Below are positions 15,336-24,962 of a DNA stretch of 64,000 nt, one piece after another (position 1 is the stretch's first letter; each line of letters starts with the position of its first letter). A program made the translations under genes and the position numbers. This DNA comes from Dehalogenimonas sp. W (GTDB lineage: Bacteria > Chloroflexota > Dehalococcoidia > Dehalococcoidales > Dehalococcoidaceae), in the NCBI RefSeq assembly GCF_037094495.1, contig NZ_CP146612.1:558001-622000 (forward strand), read 5' to 3'. The notes under the pieces are model-generated. The model had not been told where the DNA came from. It saw nothing but the letters and a program-made list of their open reading frames with translations, and ran no database searches.

Positions 15336-18300
15336 CTACACTACCGCCCGCGTCCGGACAATCAGCACAGTCACCAGAATGGTCAGAATACCGCCGATGC
15401 CGATGATCAGCCAGATATAGGTCGGCACTTCGGCGTCCGGCGCTCCCAACTGGGTCAGGGTAATGCCCGGCTGTGCCGTCTGGGTCACCGTCACCTGCGG
15501 CTGAGCCGCCGCAGCGGTAGTGAACACGCCGCTCACCCAGGCGGACTGCCCGGTAGCCGTCTGTGCCGCCACGCGCCAGTAGTACACCGCGCCGTTATTC
15601 AGCGGGCTGCCCGGCCAGGCGAAGGCGGCGATGGGTGAGGAGAAACGCTGCGGGTTGGTGAATCCGGAATCGGTGCCCACCTCAACCACATACCCCGTAG
15701 CCCCCGGTATGGGCGACCACTGGAACGAAGGATTGGTCGGCACGTCCTGGGCCGCCGGCGGCGGCGCCAGGTTCGGGTCGGTCTGTCCCGGCGCGTTCGG
15801 TTGAGTGGCAAACGAGGTGGTGCCCACGAACGAGGTCACCGGAGCCACCGCCCAGACGCTCACCGAATACACCGTATTGGAATCCAGGTTGTTAAAAGTA
15901 TAGGTCAGGGTATCCAGGTCGTCCGCGGCCAGCACAGCCGTGTACACGTCACTGGCGGCCTCTGAACCGGCCACAATGGCCACACCGTAAGTGTCGGCGG
16001 TCGGCAGACCAGTCCAGGTAACGGTGGCTGAACCGGTATTGAAAGCGCCGATGCTGACACCCGGCACAGGCACCGCCAGGTGGTCGGTATAGGTATAAAG
16101 CTCATTGCCGTCGCCGATGGTCCACAGCTTGTTGGCTCCGGCCTGAGGCTGGATATAGAGCTTATTGGCCCCGGTAAAATCGTCGGAGGGCGAAATCTTA
16201 CCGGCACGGGAAGCATCGGCCATAATCCGGCTGAGTTCAGCATCGGCATCCATGGCATAGATGACATAGTCGCCGCCGACAGCGATACCGGAGGCAATGC
16301 CGACGCCCTGGTCGACCGTGTTGGGTACGGAATTAGGTGAATCAAACAGCGGCGCGTCGCCGCCGTCATCAAAGCGGTCGCCCCATGAAGGCGTAGCGGC
16401 GGTCAGATTCATGGCAAAAACGCCGCTGTTATAGCTGGTAGCCCAGATCTTGGAATTGGAGCCGTATTCAAAGGTAATGGATACCGGAGCCGCAGCGCCC
16501 GGCAGAGCCGCTTCGGGCGACGCTGACCAGGTCACACCCAGGTCGGTGGAACGGGTCACCCGGCCGTTGTCATCAATGGCCGCCAGGGTGGAGCCGTCGG
16601 TGGAGCGGATAATGGCGGCGATATAGCCGGTCATCTCCGTGATGTTGGTGACATCCCAGAAGAAACCGCCGTTGGTGGTGCGGGCGAACCGGCCGTCGGT
16701 AGTGCCCACCACAAAGGTATTCAGGTTAATGACCTCATAGGAACAGACGGGACTGCCGGCAAACGGCGGCACCACCTGCGCCTCAAAGGTCTGGCCCCGG
16801 TCGGTGGAGCCGACGATAACGCCGCCGGTTGTGCCGTTGTCAGTGCCGTCGATGAAGAAGACACCGCCGTCGGAGGCGTAATTGGGCGAAAGTTCCAGCT
16901 TGGTCAGGTAATTGGGTTCCTGGTTGCCCAGCACCCGCTCCCAGTTGCCGCCGGAATAGCGCCACAATGACCGGTTGTCATAATTTTGGATTTCGCCCAT
17001 GCGGTGTGACTGATCCGGCGCTACTGAAGACGTAATCATGAAGATGTCGCCGTTGGCGGCGAAAGCCACGTCGTCAATGGTATAAATGGTTGAATTCAAA
17101 AGGCTCAGGCCGTTCCAGTTGACGCCCTTGTCCACTGAAAGGTGGAAGCCGGCTTCATCATAAGGGGAGCCTTCCATTCTCGGCGTGGTCAAAGCATAGG
17201 CAACGCCGGAAGAAGCGAAGTCGCCGCGGAAGAGCACCTCGGCCGGCCCGTCGCCGGTGAGCTTCTTGCCCTGGGTCCAGACCTGCCCGTAGTTAAGAGT
17301 AGTATAAACTTCACCGTAAGCGGTGCCGGCAATCAAAGAAGCCGAAGTAAAACTACCGGTTACATCCAGACTGCCCACCGGCATCGGTTCGCTGATCAGC
17401 ACGGCCGCGCCGTTCATTACCCGGTAAACGCCGCCGTCGCCGCCATAAGCGCCCACGCCGACATAGTAACTGGGGTTGGATATGGAAAAACCGGTCGGCA
17501 GGGCCAGTTGGCCGAAGATATCGTAAGCGATATATGAGCGTTCATTACTTTCAGCCAGCGTGATCTCCACGCCGGGCGTTGCTCCCCATGAGCCGCCGCC
17601 GACGTTATAGGAGATGAGGGCTGCGGTATAGGAATCGCCTAATTTATATGAATTGTAGATATTATCGTCAGTGGACAGCACCACCACACCCCTGTCGGTG
17701 GCGAAGCTGGGCGAAAGTTCGATGTCGATAATCCGCGCCCCCGGATTGGCGGTGGCAAAATCAGGCGTGCCCACCGGCACCAGGGTATTGAAGAATTCGG
17801 CTTCGTCCATTATGTAAACGTTGCCGCCGGAAAGCTCATAAGGAGTCGCACTCATTTTCTTTGAGGTGGCACCGCCGTAGGAAGTACCCACTATCACCTT
17901 ATAGGCACCGCCCACTTTGGCCACGGCCATGGCGGTGATAAATTCGTAACTGTTCAGGGACGCCATAGTGGTGAAGTTCTTGCCGCCGTCAGTGGATTTC
18001 ATGATGGTGGGGGTATAACCGGCGGTCATGGGTGTAGCCGTCGTTGTGCCCTGACCGGCGAAGGGTGTTGTGGATGGCGGCGGAGTGGAACTGGGCGGCG
18101 GTGTATTCTCCACATTAACTGCGATATAAATCACGTTAGCCTCGGTCGGCGAAGCGGCAATGGCGGTAATCTCGCCGGGCACTTCAGTGGCCGTCCAGGT
18201 GCGGCCGCCGTTGGTGGACTTGACCAGATTATAGCCCCAGTCAAGTAAGACCACATTGTTGGTCTCTTCCCCAAACCGGACATAGGCGTACAGCGCGCCG

Positions 18301-18488
18301 TCAGCGCCCATGGTCAGTAGGCCGGAGTCATATATGTTGTTGGGCATGACCAGGCCTTCCTCGGAAGGAGTGGCAAACTGCGTCCACTCATGAGTGCCGG
18401 CGCTGACCGGCATGACTGAGGTAATCAGCAGACTGGCCATAATCGCTGCGGTCAGCAGCACGTTGAAGATCCGGTGGAGTTTTTTCAT
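15336..18488 (-). CDS. Large secreted, membrane-anchored protein with BNR/Asp-box repeats and Fn3-like domains
   Basis: This 1050-residue protein has a signal peptide (residues 1-31, ending PVSAG) and a long beta-propeller-like region with Asp-box motifs such as STNGGRTW, STDGGKNF, STDRGQTF and STDLGVTW. Two fibronectin-III-like domains follow (about 815-1000), then a C-terminal membrane helix (YIWLIIGIGG...) with a short basic tail. It would be anchored in the membrane facing outwards, as an S-layer-like or adhesion component; the exact role is unknown. The leader contains a small CCGAAT/ATTCGG hairpin (18522-18536). A 1182-residue paralogue lies at 20488-24036. Confidence 0.85.
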   Translation of the reverse strand: MKKLHRIFNVLLTAAIMASLLITSVMPVSAGTHEWTQFATPSEEGLVMPNNIYDSGLLTMGADGALYAYVRFGEETNNVVLLDWGYNLVKSTNGGRTWTATEVPGEITAIAASPTEANVIYIAVNVENTPPPSSTPPPSTTPFAGQGTTTATPMTAGYTPTIMKSTDGGKNFTTMASLNSYEFITAMAVAKVGGAYKVIVGTSYGGATSKKMSATPYELSGGNVYIMDEAEFFNTLVPVGTPDFATANPGARIIDIELSPSFATDRGVVVLSTDDNIYNSYKLGDSYTAALISYNVGGGSWGATPGVEITLAESNERSYIAYDIFGQLALPTGFSISNPSYYVGVGAYGGDGGVYRVMNGAAVLISEPMPVGSLDVTGSFTSASLIAGTAYGEVYTTLNYGQVWTQGKKLTGDGPAEVLFRGDFASSGVAYALTTPRMEGSPYDEAGFHLSVDKGVNWNGLSLLNSTIYTIDDVAFAANGDIFMITSSVAPDQSHRMGEIQNYDNRSLWRYSGGNWERVLGNQEPNYLTKLELSPNYASDGGVFFIDGTDNGTTGGVIVGSTDRGQTFEAQVVPPFAGSPVCSYEVINLNTFVVGTTDGRFARTTNGGFFWDVTNITEMTGYIAAIIRSTDGSTLAAIDDNGRVTRSTDLGVTWSASPEAALPGAAAPVSITFEYGSNSKIWATSYNSGVFAMNLTAATPSWGDRFDDGGDAPLFDSPNSVPNTVDQGVGIASGIAVGGDYVIYAMDADAELSRIMADASRAGKISPSDDFTGANKLYIQPQAGANKLWTIGDGNELYTYTDHLAVPVPGVSIGAFNTGSATVTWTGLPTADTYGVAIVAGSEAASDVYTAVLAADDLDTLTYTFNNLDSNTVYSVSVWAVAPVTSFVGTTSFATQPNAPGQTDPNLAPPPAAQDVPTNPSFQWSPIPGATGYVVEVGTDSGFTNPQRFSSPIAAFAWPGSPLNNGAVYYWRVAAQTATGQSAWVSGVFTTAAAAQPQVTVTQTAQPGITLTQLGAPDAEVPTYIWLIIGIGGILTILVTVLIVRTRAVV

Positions 18489-18834
18489 GTTTAAGAAGCC
18501 TTTCTAAAAACTCTTATTGTACCGAATGTGATTCGGCATATATTAAATCAACCCATACTATAGTACTTTTAGTAACCGGAGTTCAAGCGGACGAGCTGTC
18601 AGCCATCAGCAGTCAGCTATCAGCTACCTACATGTGTCATTGCGAACACCCGCAGGGTGTGTGGCAATCTAATACCATCTTCCATTCTGTCATTGCGAAG
18701 CCGCGCAGCGGATGTGGCAATCTAATGAGTAACTGGATTACCATGATTTAGATTACCACGTCGCTTCGCTCCTCGTAATGACGGAGGGGGTAAGGGTTTT
18801 GTCTTTGCGGACGAGCTGCCATCTACCCTTATAC
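18489..18834. repeat. Upstream region of the surface-protein gene and start of hairpin-repeat cluster
   Basis: The first 110 bases are unique sequence and hold the promoter region and the 5' leader hairpin of the surface-protein gene. AGC heptads and hairpin modules of the GTCATTGCGAAG...GGCAATCT and AGATTACCACG...CGTAATGACGG types follow. The 649-bp tandem duplication starts at about 18662. Confidence 0.8.
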
Positions 18835-18870
18835 GTCATTGCGAAGCCGCGTCAGCGGCTGTGGCAATCT
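18835..18870 (+). repeat. Hairpin module, left bracket of GIY-YIG copy 1
   Basis: A GTCATTGCGAAG...GGCAATCT module with arms ATTGC/GCAAT and an inner GCCGC...GCGGC stem. It is repeated at 19484-19519 for copy 2. Confidence 0.88.
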
Positions 18871-18889
18871 AATACCAACTTCCGCCCTG

Positions 18890-19189
18890 TCATATCTCAT
18901 CATATAAATCTCGCCATTCAGGGTTGAACTTCTCTATCAGGTCGTTCTTCCGTTTCCGCGACCATGACTTCAGTTGTTTCTCTCTGGTGATGGCGCCTTC
19001 GGCCTGAGGACAGGTTTCGTAATACACCAGCTTATTGATATTGTATCGGCTGGTGAAGCCGTCGGCCAATTTGGCTTTGTGCTGATACACCCGCTGTTTT
19101 AGATTTGAAGTAACACCGATATATATCACCGTATTAAACTCGGATGCCATGATATACACGGCGAATGTTTTTTCACGCATCGTCGCCAT
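18890..19189 (-). CDS. Small GIY-YIG nuclease-domain protein, copy 1
   Basis: A 99-residue GIY-YIG protein (VYIMASEFNTVIYIGVTSNLKQRVYQH...FNPEWRDLYDEI), related to but clearly diverged from the protein at 8277. The core Y/Y-I-G pair, the arginine of LKQRV and the glutamate of NPEW are present, so it looks catalytically competent. The gene is bracketed by inverted hairpin modules at 18835-18870 and 19232-19265. The substrate is unknown. Confidence 0.88.
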   Translation of the reverse strand: MATMREKTFAVYIMASEFNTVIYIGVTSNLKQRVYQHKAKLADGFTSRYNINKLVYYETCPQAEGAITREKQLKSWSRKRKNDLIEKFNPEWRDLYDEI

Positions 19190-19538
19190 ATTAACACAAA
19201 AGGCTCCTTGCCGTACCGGACATTCAAGACGAGATTACCACGTCGCTTCGCTCCTCGTAATGACGGATGGGTTAAGCGTTATCGTCATTGCGAAGCCGCG
19301 TCAGCGGCTGTGGCAATCTAATACCATCTTCCATTCTGTCATTGCGAAGCCGCGCAGCGGATGTGGCAATCTAATGAGTAACTGGATTACCATGATTTAG
19401 ATTACCACGTCGCTTCGCTCCTCGTAATGACGGAGGGGGTAAGGGTTTTGTCTTTGCGGACGAGCTGCCATCTACCCTTATACGTCATTGCGAAGCCGCG
19501 TCAGCGGCTGTGGCAATCTAATACCAACTTCCACTCTG
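19190..19538. repeat. Hairpin modules between the two GIY-YIG copies
   Basis: It contains the right bracket of copy 1 (AGATTACCACG...CGTAATGACGG at 19232-19265), two GTCATTGCG...GGCAATCT modules, another AGATTACCACG module, and the left bracket of copy 2 (19484-19519). No gene is seen. Confidence 0.85.
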
Positions 19539-19838
19539 TCATATCTCATCATATAAATCTCGCCATTCAGGGTTGAACTTCTCTATCAGGTCGTTCTTCC
19601 GTTTCCGCGACCATGACTTCAGTTGTTTCTCTCTGGTGATGGCGCCTTCGGCCTGAGGACAGGTTTCGTAATACACCAGCTTATTGATATTGTATCGGCT
19701 GGTGAAGCCGTCGGCCAATTTGGCTTTGTGCTGATACACCCGCTGTTTTAGATTTGAAGTAACACCGATATATATCACCGTATTAAGCTCGGATGCCATG
19801 ATATACACGGTAAAGGTTTTTTCACGCATCGTCGCCAT
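19539..19838 (-). CDS. Small GIY-YIG nuclease-domain protein, copy 2
   Basis: A 99-residue protein that differs from copy 1 at only two positions (A10T and F17L). It is part of the second unit of the 649-bp tandem duplication, with the same catalytic features and the same inverted hairpin brackets (19484-19519 and 19881-19914). Confidence 0.88.
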   Translation of the reverse strand: MATMREKTFTVYIMASELNTVIYIGVTSNLKQRVYQHKAKLADGFTSRYNINKLVYYETCPQAEGAITREKQLKSWSRKRKNDLIEKFNPEWRDLYDEI

Positions 19839-20420
19839 ATTAACACAAAGGGCTCCTTGCCGTACCGGACATTCAAGACGAGATTACCACGTCGCTTCGC
19901 TCCTCGTAATGACGGAGGGGTTAAGCGTTATCGTCATTGCGAAGCCGCGTCAGCGGCTGTGGCAATCTAATGAGTAACTGGATTACCATGATTTAGATTA
20001 CCACGTCGCTTCGCTCCTCGTAATGACGGATGGGTTAAGCGTTATCGTCATTGCGAAGCCGCGTCAGCGGCTGTGGCAATCTAATACCAACTTCTACTCT
20101 TCTGTCCATCTTAGTGATGGTAAAGAAATCAGTCCAGCCGTGCCCAAATCAGTGTTTTTTAGCCTGTAAAGCCGCCAAACGGCCATAGAACGATTTTAGC
20201 TTTACAAGTCACCCGTCTTTGCGAAGCCGCTGCCAGGCGGCTGTGGCAATCTAATACCTACTTCCTCGGCGAAAGCCGGGGAGCCACCGGGGCGGGAGAG
20301 GCATGCCTCTCCCCTACGGAAAAATCCCCGTTTTGAACCTTTGAGTTTAGGATTTTAATATTGTTTGTTATTTGGTGCTTTGGATTTGTGATTTCTCTTT
20401 TTGCTGTCGTGACAGCAAAA
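19839..20420. repeat. Hairpin-repeat region downstream of the paralogous surface protein
   Basis: Several GTCATTGCG...GGCAATCT and AGATTACC...GTAATGAC modules are followed by about 90 bp of unique sequence (20100-20200), one more hairpin module, a REP (20294-20313, arms GGGAGAGGCA/TGCCTCTCCC) and AT-rich heptads. No gene is seen. Confidence 0.8.
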
Positions 20421-20450
20421 GAGGGAGCCTCCAGAAATGGAGGCTCCCTC
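20421..20450 (-). terminator. Terminator of the 1182-residue surface-protein gene
   Basis: The same GAGGGAGCCTCCA/TGGAGGCTCCCTC stem as at 15261-15290, but with loop GAAA instead of TTTC, so the whole hairpin is the exact reverse complement of the other. T-runs flank it. Heptads (about 20458-20486) separate it from the stop codon. Confidence 0.9.
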
Positions 20451-20487
20451 TTTTCTAAGCTTTTAGCTGAAAGCTAATAGCTTTGCG

Positions 20488-23400
20488 TTACACTACGCGG
20501 CGGGTGCGGACGATCAGGACGATCACCAGGACGGTCAAGATACCGCCGATGGCAATGATAATCCAGATGTAGCCCGGGGTCGCTACGTCAGGAGCCGGCA
20601 GCTGGGTCAGCGTGATGTTGGGTGAAGTGGTGGAGGTCACGGTGACCGGAGGAGTCGCGGCAGTCACGGTGGTGAAGACGCTCTCAACCGCAGCGGAAGT
20701 TCCGGTAGCGGTGGTAGCGGTCACGCGCCAGTAGTACACGGTGTTGTTGGCCAGTGAAGCGCCATCCCAGGCAACAGCGGCAATGGGGGTGGTGAGGGTT
20801 TTGACGATGTTGGTGAAGAGGGCATCAGTGGCAACTTCCACGGTGTAGCTGGTAGCACCGGCAACGCCGCCCCATTGGAAGGACGGGTTAACCGGGACAC
20901 CGATGGCGCCGGCAACCGGAGCCAGGCTAACCGGGGTGGTGACAGCATCAGGTTTGGTAGCTACTGAGGTAGTACCATAGAAGGTGTCAACCGGGTCAAC
21001 GCCCCAGACAGATACATAGTAGGTGGTGTCAGCGGCGAGGCCGGTGACAGTCAGGGTGGTGGCGTCAACGGTGGCATCACCGAAAGCGAAGGTGGCGCTG
21101 AAGTAATTCTTTTCGGCAGAGCCGGTCTTAACGTTAACCGCATACTCTTCAGCATCAGCCAGAGCAGCCCAGTTGATGGTAATGCTGGAGGTGGAGTTGG
21201 CGGTAGCGGTGACACCGGTCACGGCGACAGCCAGGGTATCGGTGTAGGAGCGGATGGCATTACCGTTGACCAGAGCGGTCAGGGTGTTGCCGGCTCCAAA
21301 CAGAGCGGTACCGGAGGTGAAGTCGCCGATGCTGGTGGCTTGGCCGTTGGACAGCAGGCGGATAACCTCACCGTTGGCATCCAATGCGTAGACAGCATAG
21401 GAGTCAGACGGAGCGGCACCGGAGAAGACGCCGACGCCGTTGGTCAGCAGGCCTTCGTCTAAATCAGTGCTTGGCTTGGAGGATTTTACCAGTTTGCCGT
21501 CATCGGTCACGCCCCAGGCGGCGGTATTGGAACCCATCTGGAGAGCTACGGCATTGATTTCGCCGGTAGCGGCATCAGCGGTCTTGGTGGCCGCGCCCCA
21601 GGTGGCGCCCATGTCAGCAGAGAAGGCAAAGCGGCCGTCGTCAGTGCCGACGACAACGGCGGTGCCGTTGGTGGCCATGGCGGTGATATCGCCAGCGGTG
21701 GCGGGAGTAGAATCGCCGCTCTTGATGGTGGTGGCGGTCCAGATGAAGCCGTTGTCGGCACTGCGATGGACCACACCGTTATTGTCGCCGACGATGAAGG
21801 TCTGAGCATTGACAGCAATGAAGGTGTTCAGGGACGGGGGATCGGAGAAGATGGTGCCGTCAAAGTTCTCGCCGTTATCCATGGATTTCTCCAGGCTGTT
21901 CACGTCACCAAAGGTGCCCATGAACAAGGCGGCGCCGTCCTCAGACAGGGTCAGCAGATCAATTGCCGCATCATCTTCAGTGAAGAGGACGCGTTCCCAA
22001 TTACCGCCACTCATGCGCCAGATTGAGTTGGTGACATTGGCGGTAACGGGAGTGATGGGATAGGCAAGGGTAAAAGCGCCGGCTACTGGCGGGTTGGCAC
22101 CGGCATAAACCGGGGCAGTGCCCGAAGTAGTGACGACAGTGCCAGTTACAGTGGTAGAACCCGTTGCGGTAACTGTGTAGGACTCACCATTGACGTCAAA
22201 CGTCATAGTGCCATCCCCACTCCCACCACTCCAGTGAGGGCCAGAGACGGAAATTGTACCACCAGTAACATCAACGGTAACAACAGTGTTGACATTACTA
22301 ACAACTGCAATGTCGGGCAGGACTACAGTGTAGTTCGGAGGAGTTCCCGTGATTGATATGTTATCACCAGAGCCGTCAAAGTTCTCAATGAAAGAATAAG
22401 TACCACCACCAGTGACGTCCATATCAAAACCAATGCCGGCTAGCAGGGCAGAAATAGTAACCGAATCCCCACCGTTAGGCAGAGTGATGAACATTGTACC
22501 GGCAACAATATTGTAACTACCAGCAGCGGAGAACGCGACACTGATATCATCAACATCGCCGGTAACCCAAGTATTCAACTCAGCAGTAAGCGAAACACTG
22601 CCTGTATTAACCAGAGTAACCGAATCAGCCGCAGTTGTGACTGCAGTACCTAAGGTCGGAACAGTCACAGTAAAAGTGCCGGCGGTTTGGCCAACGACAC
22701 CATTATAGTCGTTCTGGGTGGACAGCCAGGTGAAACCGCCACCGACTTCCATCGCTTCGATGGAGGTGATATCGGTGTTGACCAGGCTGACCTGGTTCCA
22801 GTTGACGCCCTTGTCAACCGTCAGGTTGAAAGCGGATTCGTCGTTGATGGAACCGGAAGCGGCGACCATGGCACATGCAATACCGGAGGTAACGAAGTCA
22901 TCAGCTAAGCAGACATAAACTTCATTGCCGGGGCCGGTTAGCTGGTCTGAGCCTTCGGTCCAGGAAGCGCCGGCGTTGGTGGAGATAGCGACTTCACCTT
23001 CGTCGGAGCCGATGATGATGCTGGCGGAAGCGAAGTTACCGACAACATCAATGCTGAAGACATCCATCTGTGAGATGGCGGCCGGCAGACGGAGCACGGA
23101 AGAAGTGGTGGGGCTACCGACTACGCGGTAGACACCAGAGGTTGAGCCGGTGCCGTCAATACCGACATAGAAGAAGGGGCTGGAAACGATATTGAAGTCA
23201 GCGGGCAGAGCGATCTGGCCGCCCCAGAAGGAGCCATCAATATCAGTTTCTTCAACAGCATCAACTGCGGAACCCCAGGCGCCGCCATTGACATTAAAAG
23301 AAATCAAGGGGCGATTGTCATCGCCTTCAGCCAGAACAACGATACCCTTATCGGTGGCAAAATTAGGGGACAGCACAACATCATAAATCTGGTCGGCGTC

Positions 23401-24036
23401 ATGCTGAGTGCCGAAGGACGGGGTACCGATGGTCTGGAAATTGAAGAAGAAGTCGCTCTCATCCATGTAGAAGACTTCACTGTCCGGCCAACCGGTGTAG
23501 TTGGCACCGACGACCACTTTGTAGGTGCCACCGGCCATGGCGACATCCATAGCTACGATATCGTAGCTGTCGCCCCAGCCATTAGCCGGAACGGATGCCA
23601 TCTTGGTGAAGGTAGCGCCACCATCGGTGGACTTGAACACGGTGTGCAGGGAGGCAATGTACACCACAGCAGCATCAGTGGGTGAAGTGGCGATAGCTTG
23701 AATCTCCCATTCACCAGCATCAAAAGTGACGCCGGTATTCAAACCAGTGAAAGAGGGAGTTTTAACGGTGGTCCAAGTGCGACCTCCGTTGGTGGATTTG
23801 CCAAGAAAGTACTCACCATCAATCCCAAGCGACGCAAACAGCGTGCCATCTGATGCCTGAGTCAATAAACCGGTGGATTCGATTTCATTACTGACAACCA
23901 ACCCGGTAGCGCCGGGGATGGTGACAGTGCTCCACTCATTGGTACCGGCGGCGACCGGGATGGCGGAGGTGATCAGCAAGCTGGTCATGATCGCCGCGGT
24001 CAGCACGATACTAAAGATTTTGTTTAACTTTTTCAT
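20488..24036 (-). CDS. Large secreted, membrane-anchored protein, paralogue with an extra domain
   Basis: This 1182-residue paralogue of the protein at 15336-18488 shares the signal peptide (ending PVAAG), Asp-box repeats (STNGGRTW, STDGGATF, SADNGFIW), a Fn3-like pair and a nearly identical C-terminal anchor (PGYIWIIIAIGGILTVLVIVLIVRTRRVV in form). Relative to the paralogue it has about 220 extra residues (about 447-668, nt roughly 22033-22695). These are rich in Thr, Val, Gly and Asn, with propeptide- or Ig-like strands, and their nucleotide sequence looks more AT-rich than the flanks. Role unknown; probably exposed on the cell surface. Confidence 0.85.
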   Translation of the reverse strand: MKKLNKIFSIVLTAAIMTSLLITSAIPVAAGTNEWSTVTIPGATGLVVSNEIESTGLLTQASDGTLFASLGIDGEYFLGKSTNGGRTWTTVKTPSFTGLNTGVTFDAGEWEIQAIATSPTDAAVVYIASLHTVFKSTDGGATFTKMASVPANGWGDSYDIVAMDVAMAGGTYKVVVGANYTGWPDSEVFYMDESDFFFNFQTIGTPSFGTQHDADQIYDVVLSPNFATDKGIVVLAEGDDNRPLISFNVNGGAWGSAVDAVEETDIDGSFWGGQIALPADFNIVSSPFFYVGIDGTGSTSGVYRVVGSPTTSSVLRLPAAISQMDVFSIDVVGNFASASIIIGSDEGEVAISTNAGASWTEGSDQLTGPGNEVYVCLADDFVTSGIACAMVAASGSINDESAFNLTVDKGVNWNQVSLVNTDITSIEAMEVGGGFTWLSTQNDYNGVVGQTAGTFTVTVPTLGTAVTTAADSVTLVNTGSVSLTAELNTWVTGDVDDISVAFSAAGSYNIVAGTMFITLPNGGDSVTISALLAGIGFDMDVTGGGTYSFIENFDGSGDNISITGTPPNYTVVLPDIAVVSNVNTVVTVDVTGGTISVSGPHWSGGSGDGTMTFDVNGESYTVTATGSTTVTGTVVTTSGTAPVYAGANPPVAGAFTLAYPITPVTANVTNSIWRMSGGNWERVLFTEDDAAIDLLTLSEDGAALFMGTFGDVNSLEKSMDNGENFDGTIFSDPPSLNTFIAVNAQTFIVGDNNGVVHRSADNGFIWTATTIKSGDSTPATAGDITAMATNGTAVVVGTDDGRFAFSADMGATWGAATKTADAATGEINAVALQMGSNTAAWGVTDDGKLVKSSKPSTDLDEGLLTNGVGVFSGAAPSDSYAVYALDANGEVIRLLSNGQATSIGDFTSGTALFGAGNTLTALVNGNAIRSYTDTLAVAVTGVTATANSTSSITINWAALADAEEYAVNVKTGSAEKNYFSATFAFGDATVDATTLTVTGLAADTTYYVSVWGVDPVDTFYGTTSVATKPDAVTTPVSLAPVAGAIGVPVNPSFQWGGVAGATSYTVEVATDALFTNIVKTLTTPIAAVAWDGASLANNTVYYWRVTATTATGTSAAVESVFTTVTAATPPVTVTSTTSPNITLTQLPAPDVATPGYIWIIIAIGGILTVLVIVLIVRTRRVV

Positions 24037-24962
24037 CGACCTTTAAATTTCCTTTTCGAATTATTTATTTTGGATTATTAATATGTCTTTTTGGTTATTC
24101 CCTAAAGACTCCTGGAGATCTATTTTGTTTTTCTTTCTGCCGACCCGTTTTCCTGATAAGTGGTTAGTCTATATAAAGGAAGAGGGGTCTTAACGGCTGC
24201 TTTCGTATTCCATCACCACCTTTCTGTATGTTTTATGAAATGCAGACAACGCGACACCGCGCAGCCTGCTTTTTCTGCGTTATTAATATAATACCACGGG
24301 TGTCAAGGGGGTAGGGGGGGAAAGCTTTCAGCTATCAGCAGTCAGCCATCAGCTTTTAGTACGCAGTTTTCAGTAAACGGTTCACAGTATTAGGTAGACC
24401 AGGGGGTTTTAAGGTATCCGTAAGCCTTATTGAAATATTTGAAATTGGTAGTACCCGAAGCTATCAGCTATCAGCTTTCAGCAGTCAGCTGTTTTGTAGG
24501 CAGTAGACAGTAGGCAGTATACAGGTATCAGCCACCTACATATGTCATTGCGAAGCCGCCGCCAGGCGGCTGTGGCAATCTAATGAGTAACTGGTTTACC
24601 ATGATTTAGATTACCACGTCGCTTCGCTCCTCGTAATGACGGATGGGATACACGGTTTTGTCATTGCGAAGCCGCGTCAGCGGCTGTGGCAATCTAATGA
24701 GTAACTGGATTACCATGATTTAGATTACCACGTCGCTTCGCTCCTCGTAATGACGGAGGGGTTAAGGGTTTTGTCTTTGCGAAGCCGTCTGGCGGCGGCT
24801 GTGGCAATCTCGGTTCCTGTTTAGGTCATTATAATTTTGGTATTTGATATTGTTTAGGTATTAGATATTGGATATTAGAATTTCCCGAAGGGCTTTGTCA
24901 TCCTCGGCGAAAGCCGGGGATCCACCGGGCGGGAGAGCCCGGCCGTCTTCCTTATATATATA
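24037..24962. repeat. Promoter region of the surface-protein gene, then repeat island
   Basis: 24037-24300 is unique, AT-rich sequence that should hold the promoter and leader of the 1182-residue protein gene. From 24320 on there are AGC and CAGT heptads, a TTGGTAGTA segment, paired hairpins in divergent order (GTCATTGCG...GGCAATCT, spacer, AGATTACCACG...CGTAATGACGG) at least twice, AT-rich heptads (24830-24890) and a GTCATCCTCGG module. No gene is seen. Confidence 0.8.

Larger units (their letters stand above)
18662..19959. repeat. Two tandem 649-bp copies of a GIY-YIG/hairpin cassette
   Basis: Segments about 18662-19310 and 19311-19959 are nearly identical and directly adjacent. Each contains hairpin modules, one GIY-YIG gene and the hairpins that bracket it. 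The few differences (two residue changes in the protein and single bases between genes) indicate a recent duplication. Confidence 0.93.
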
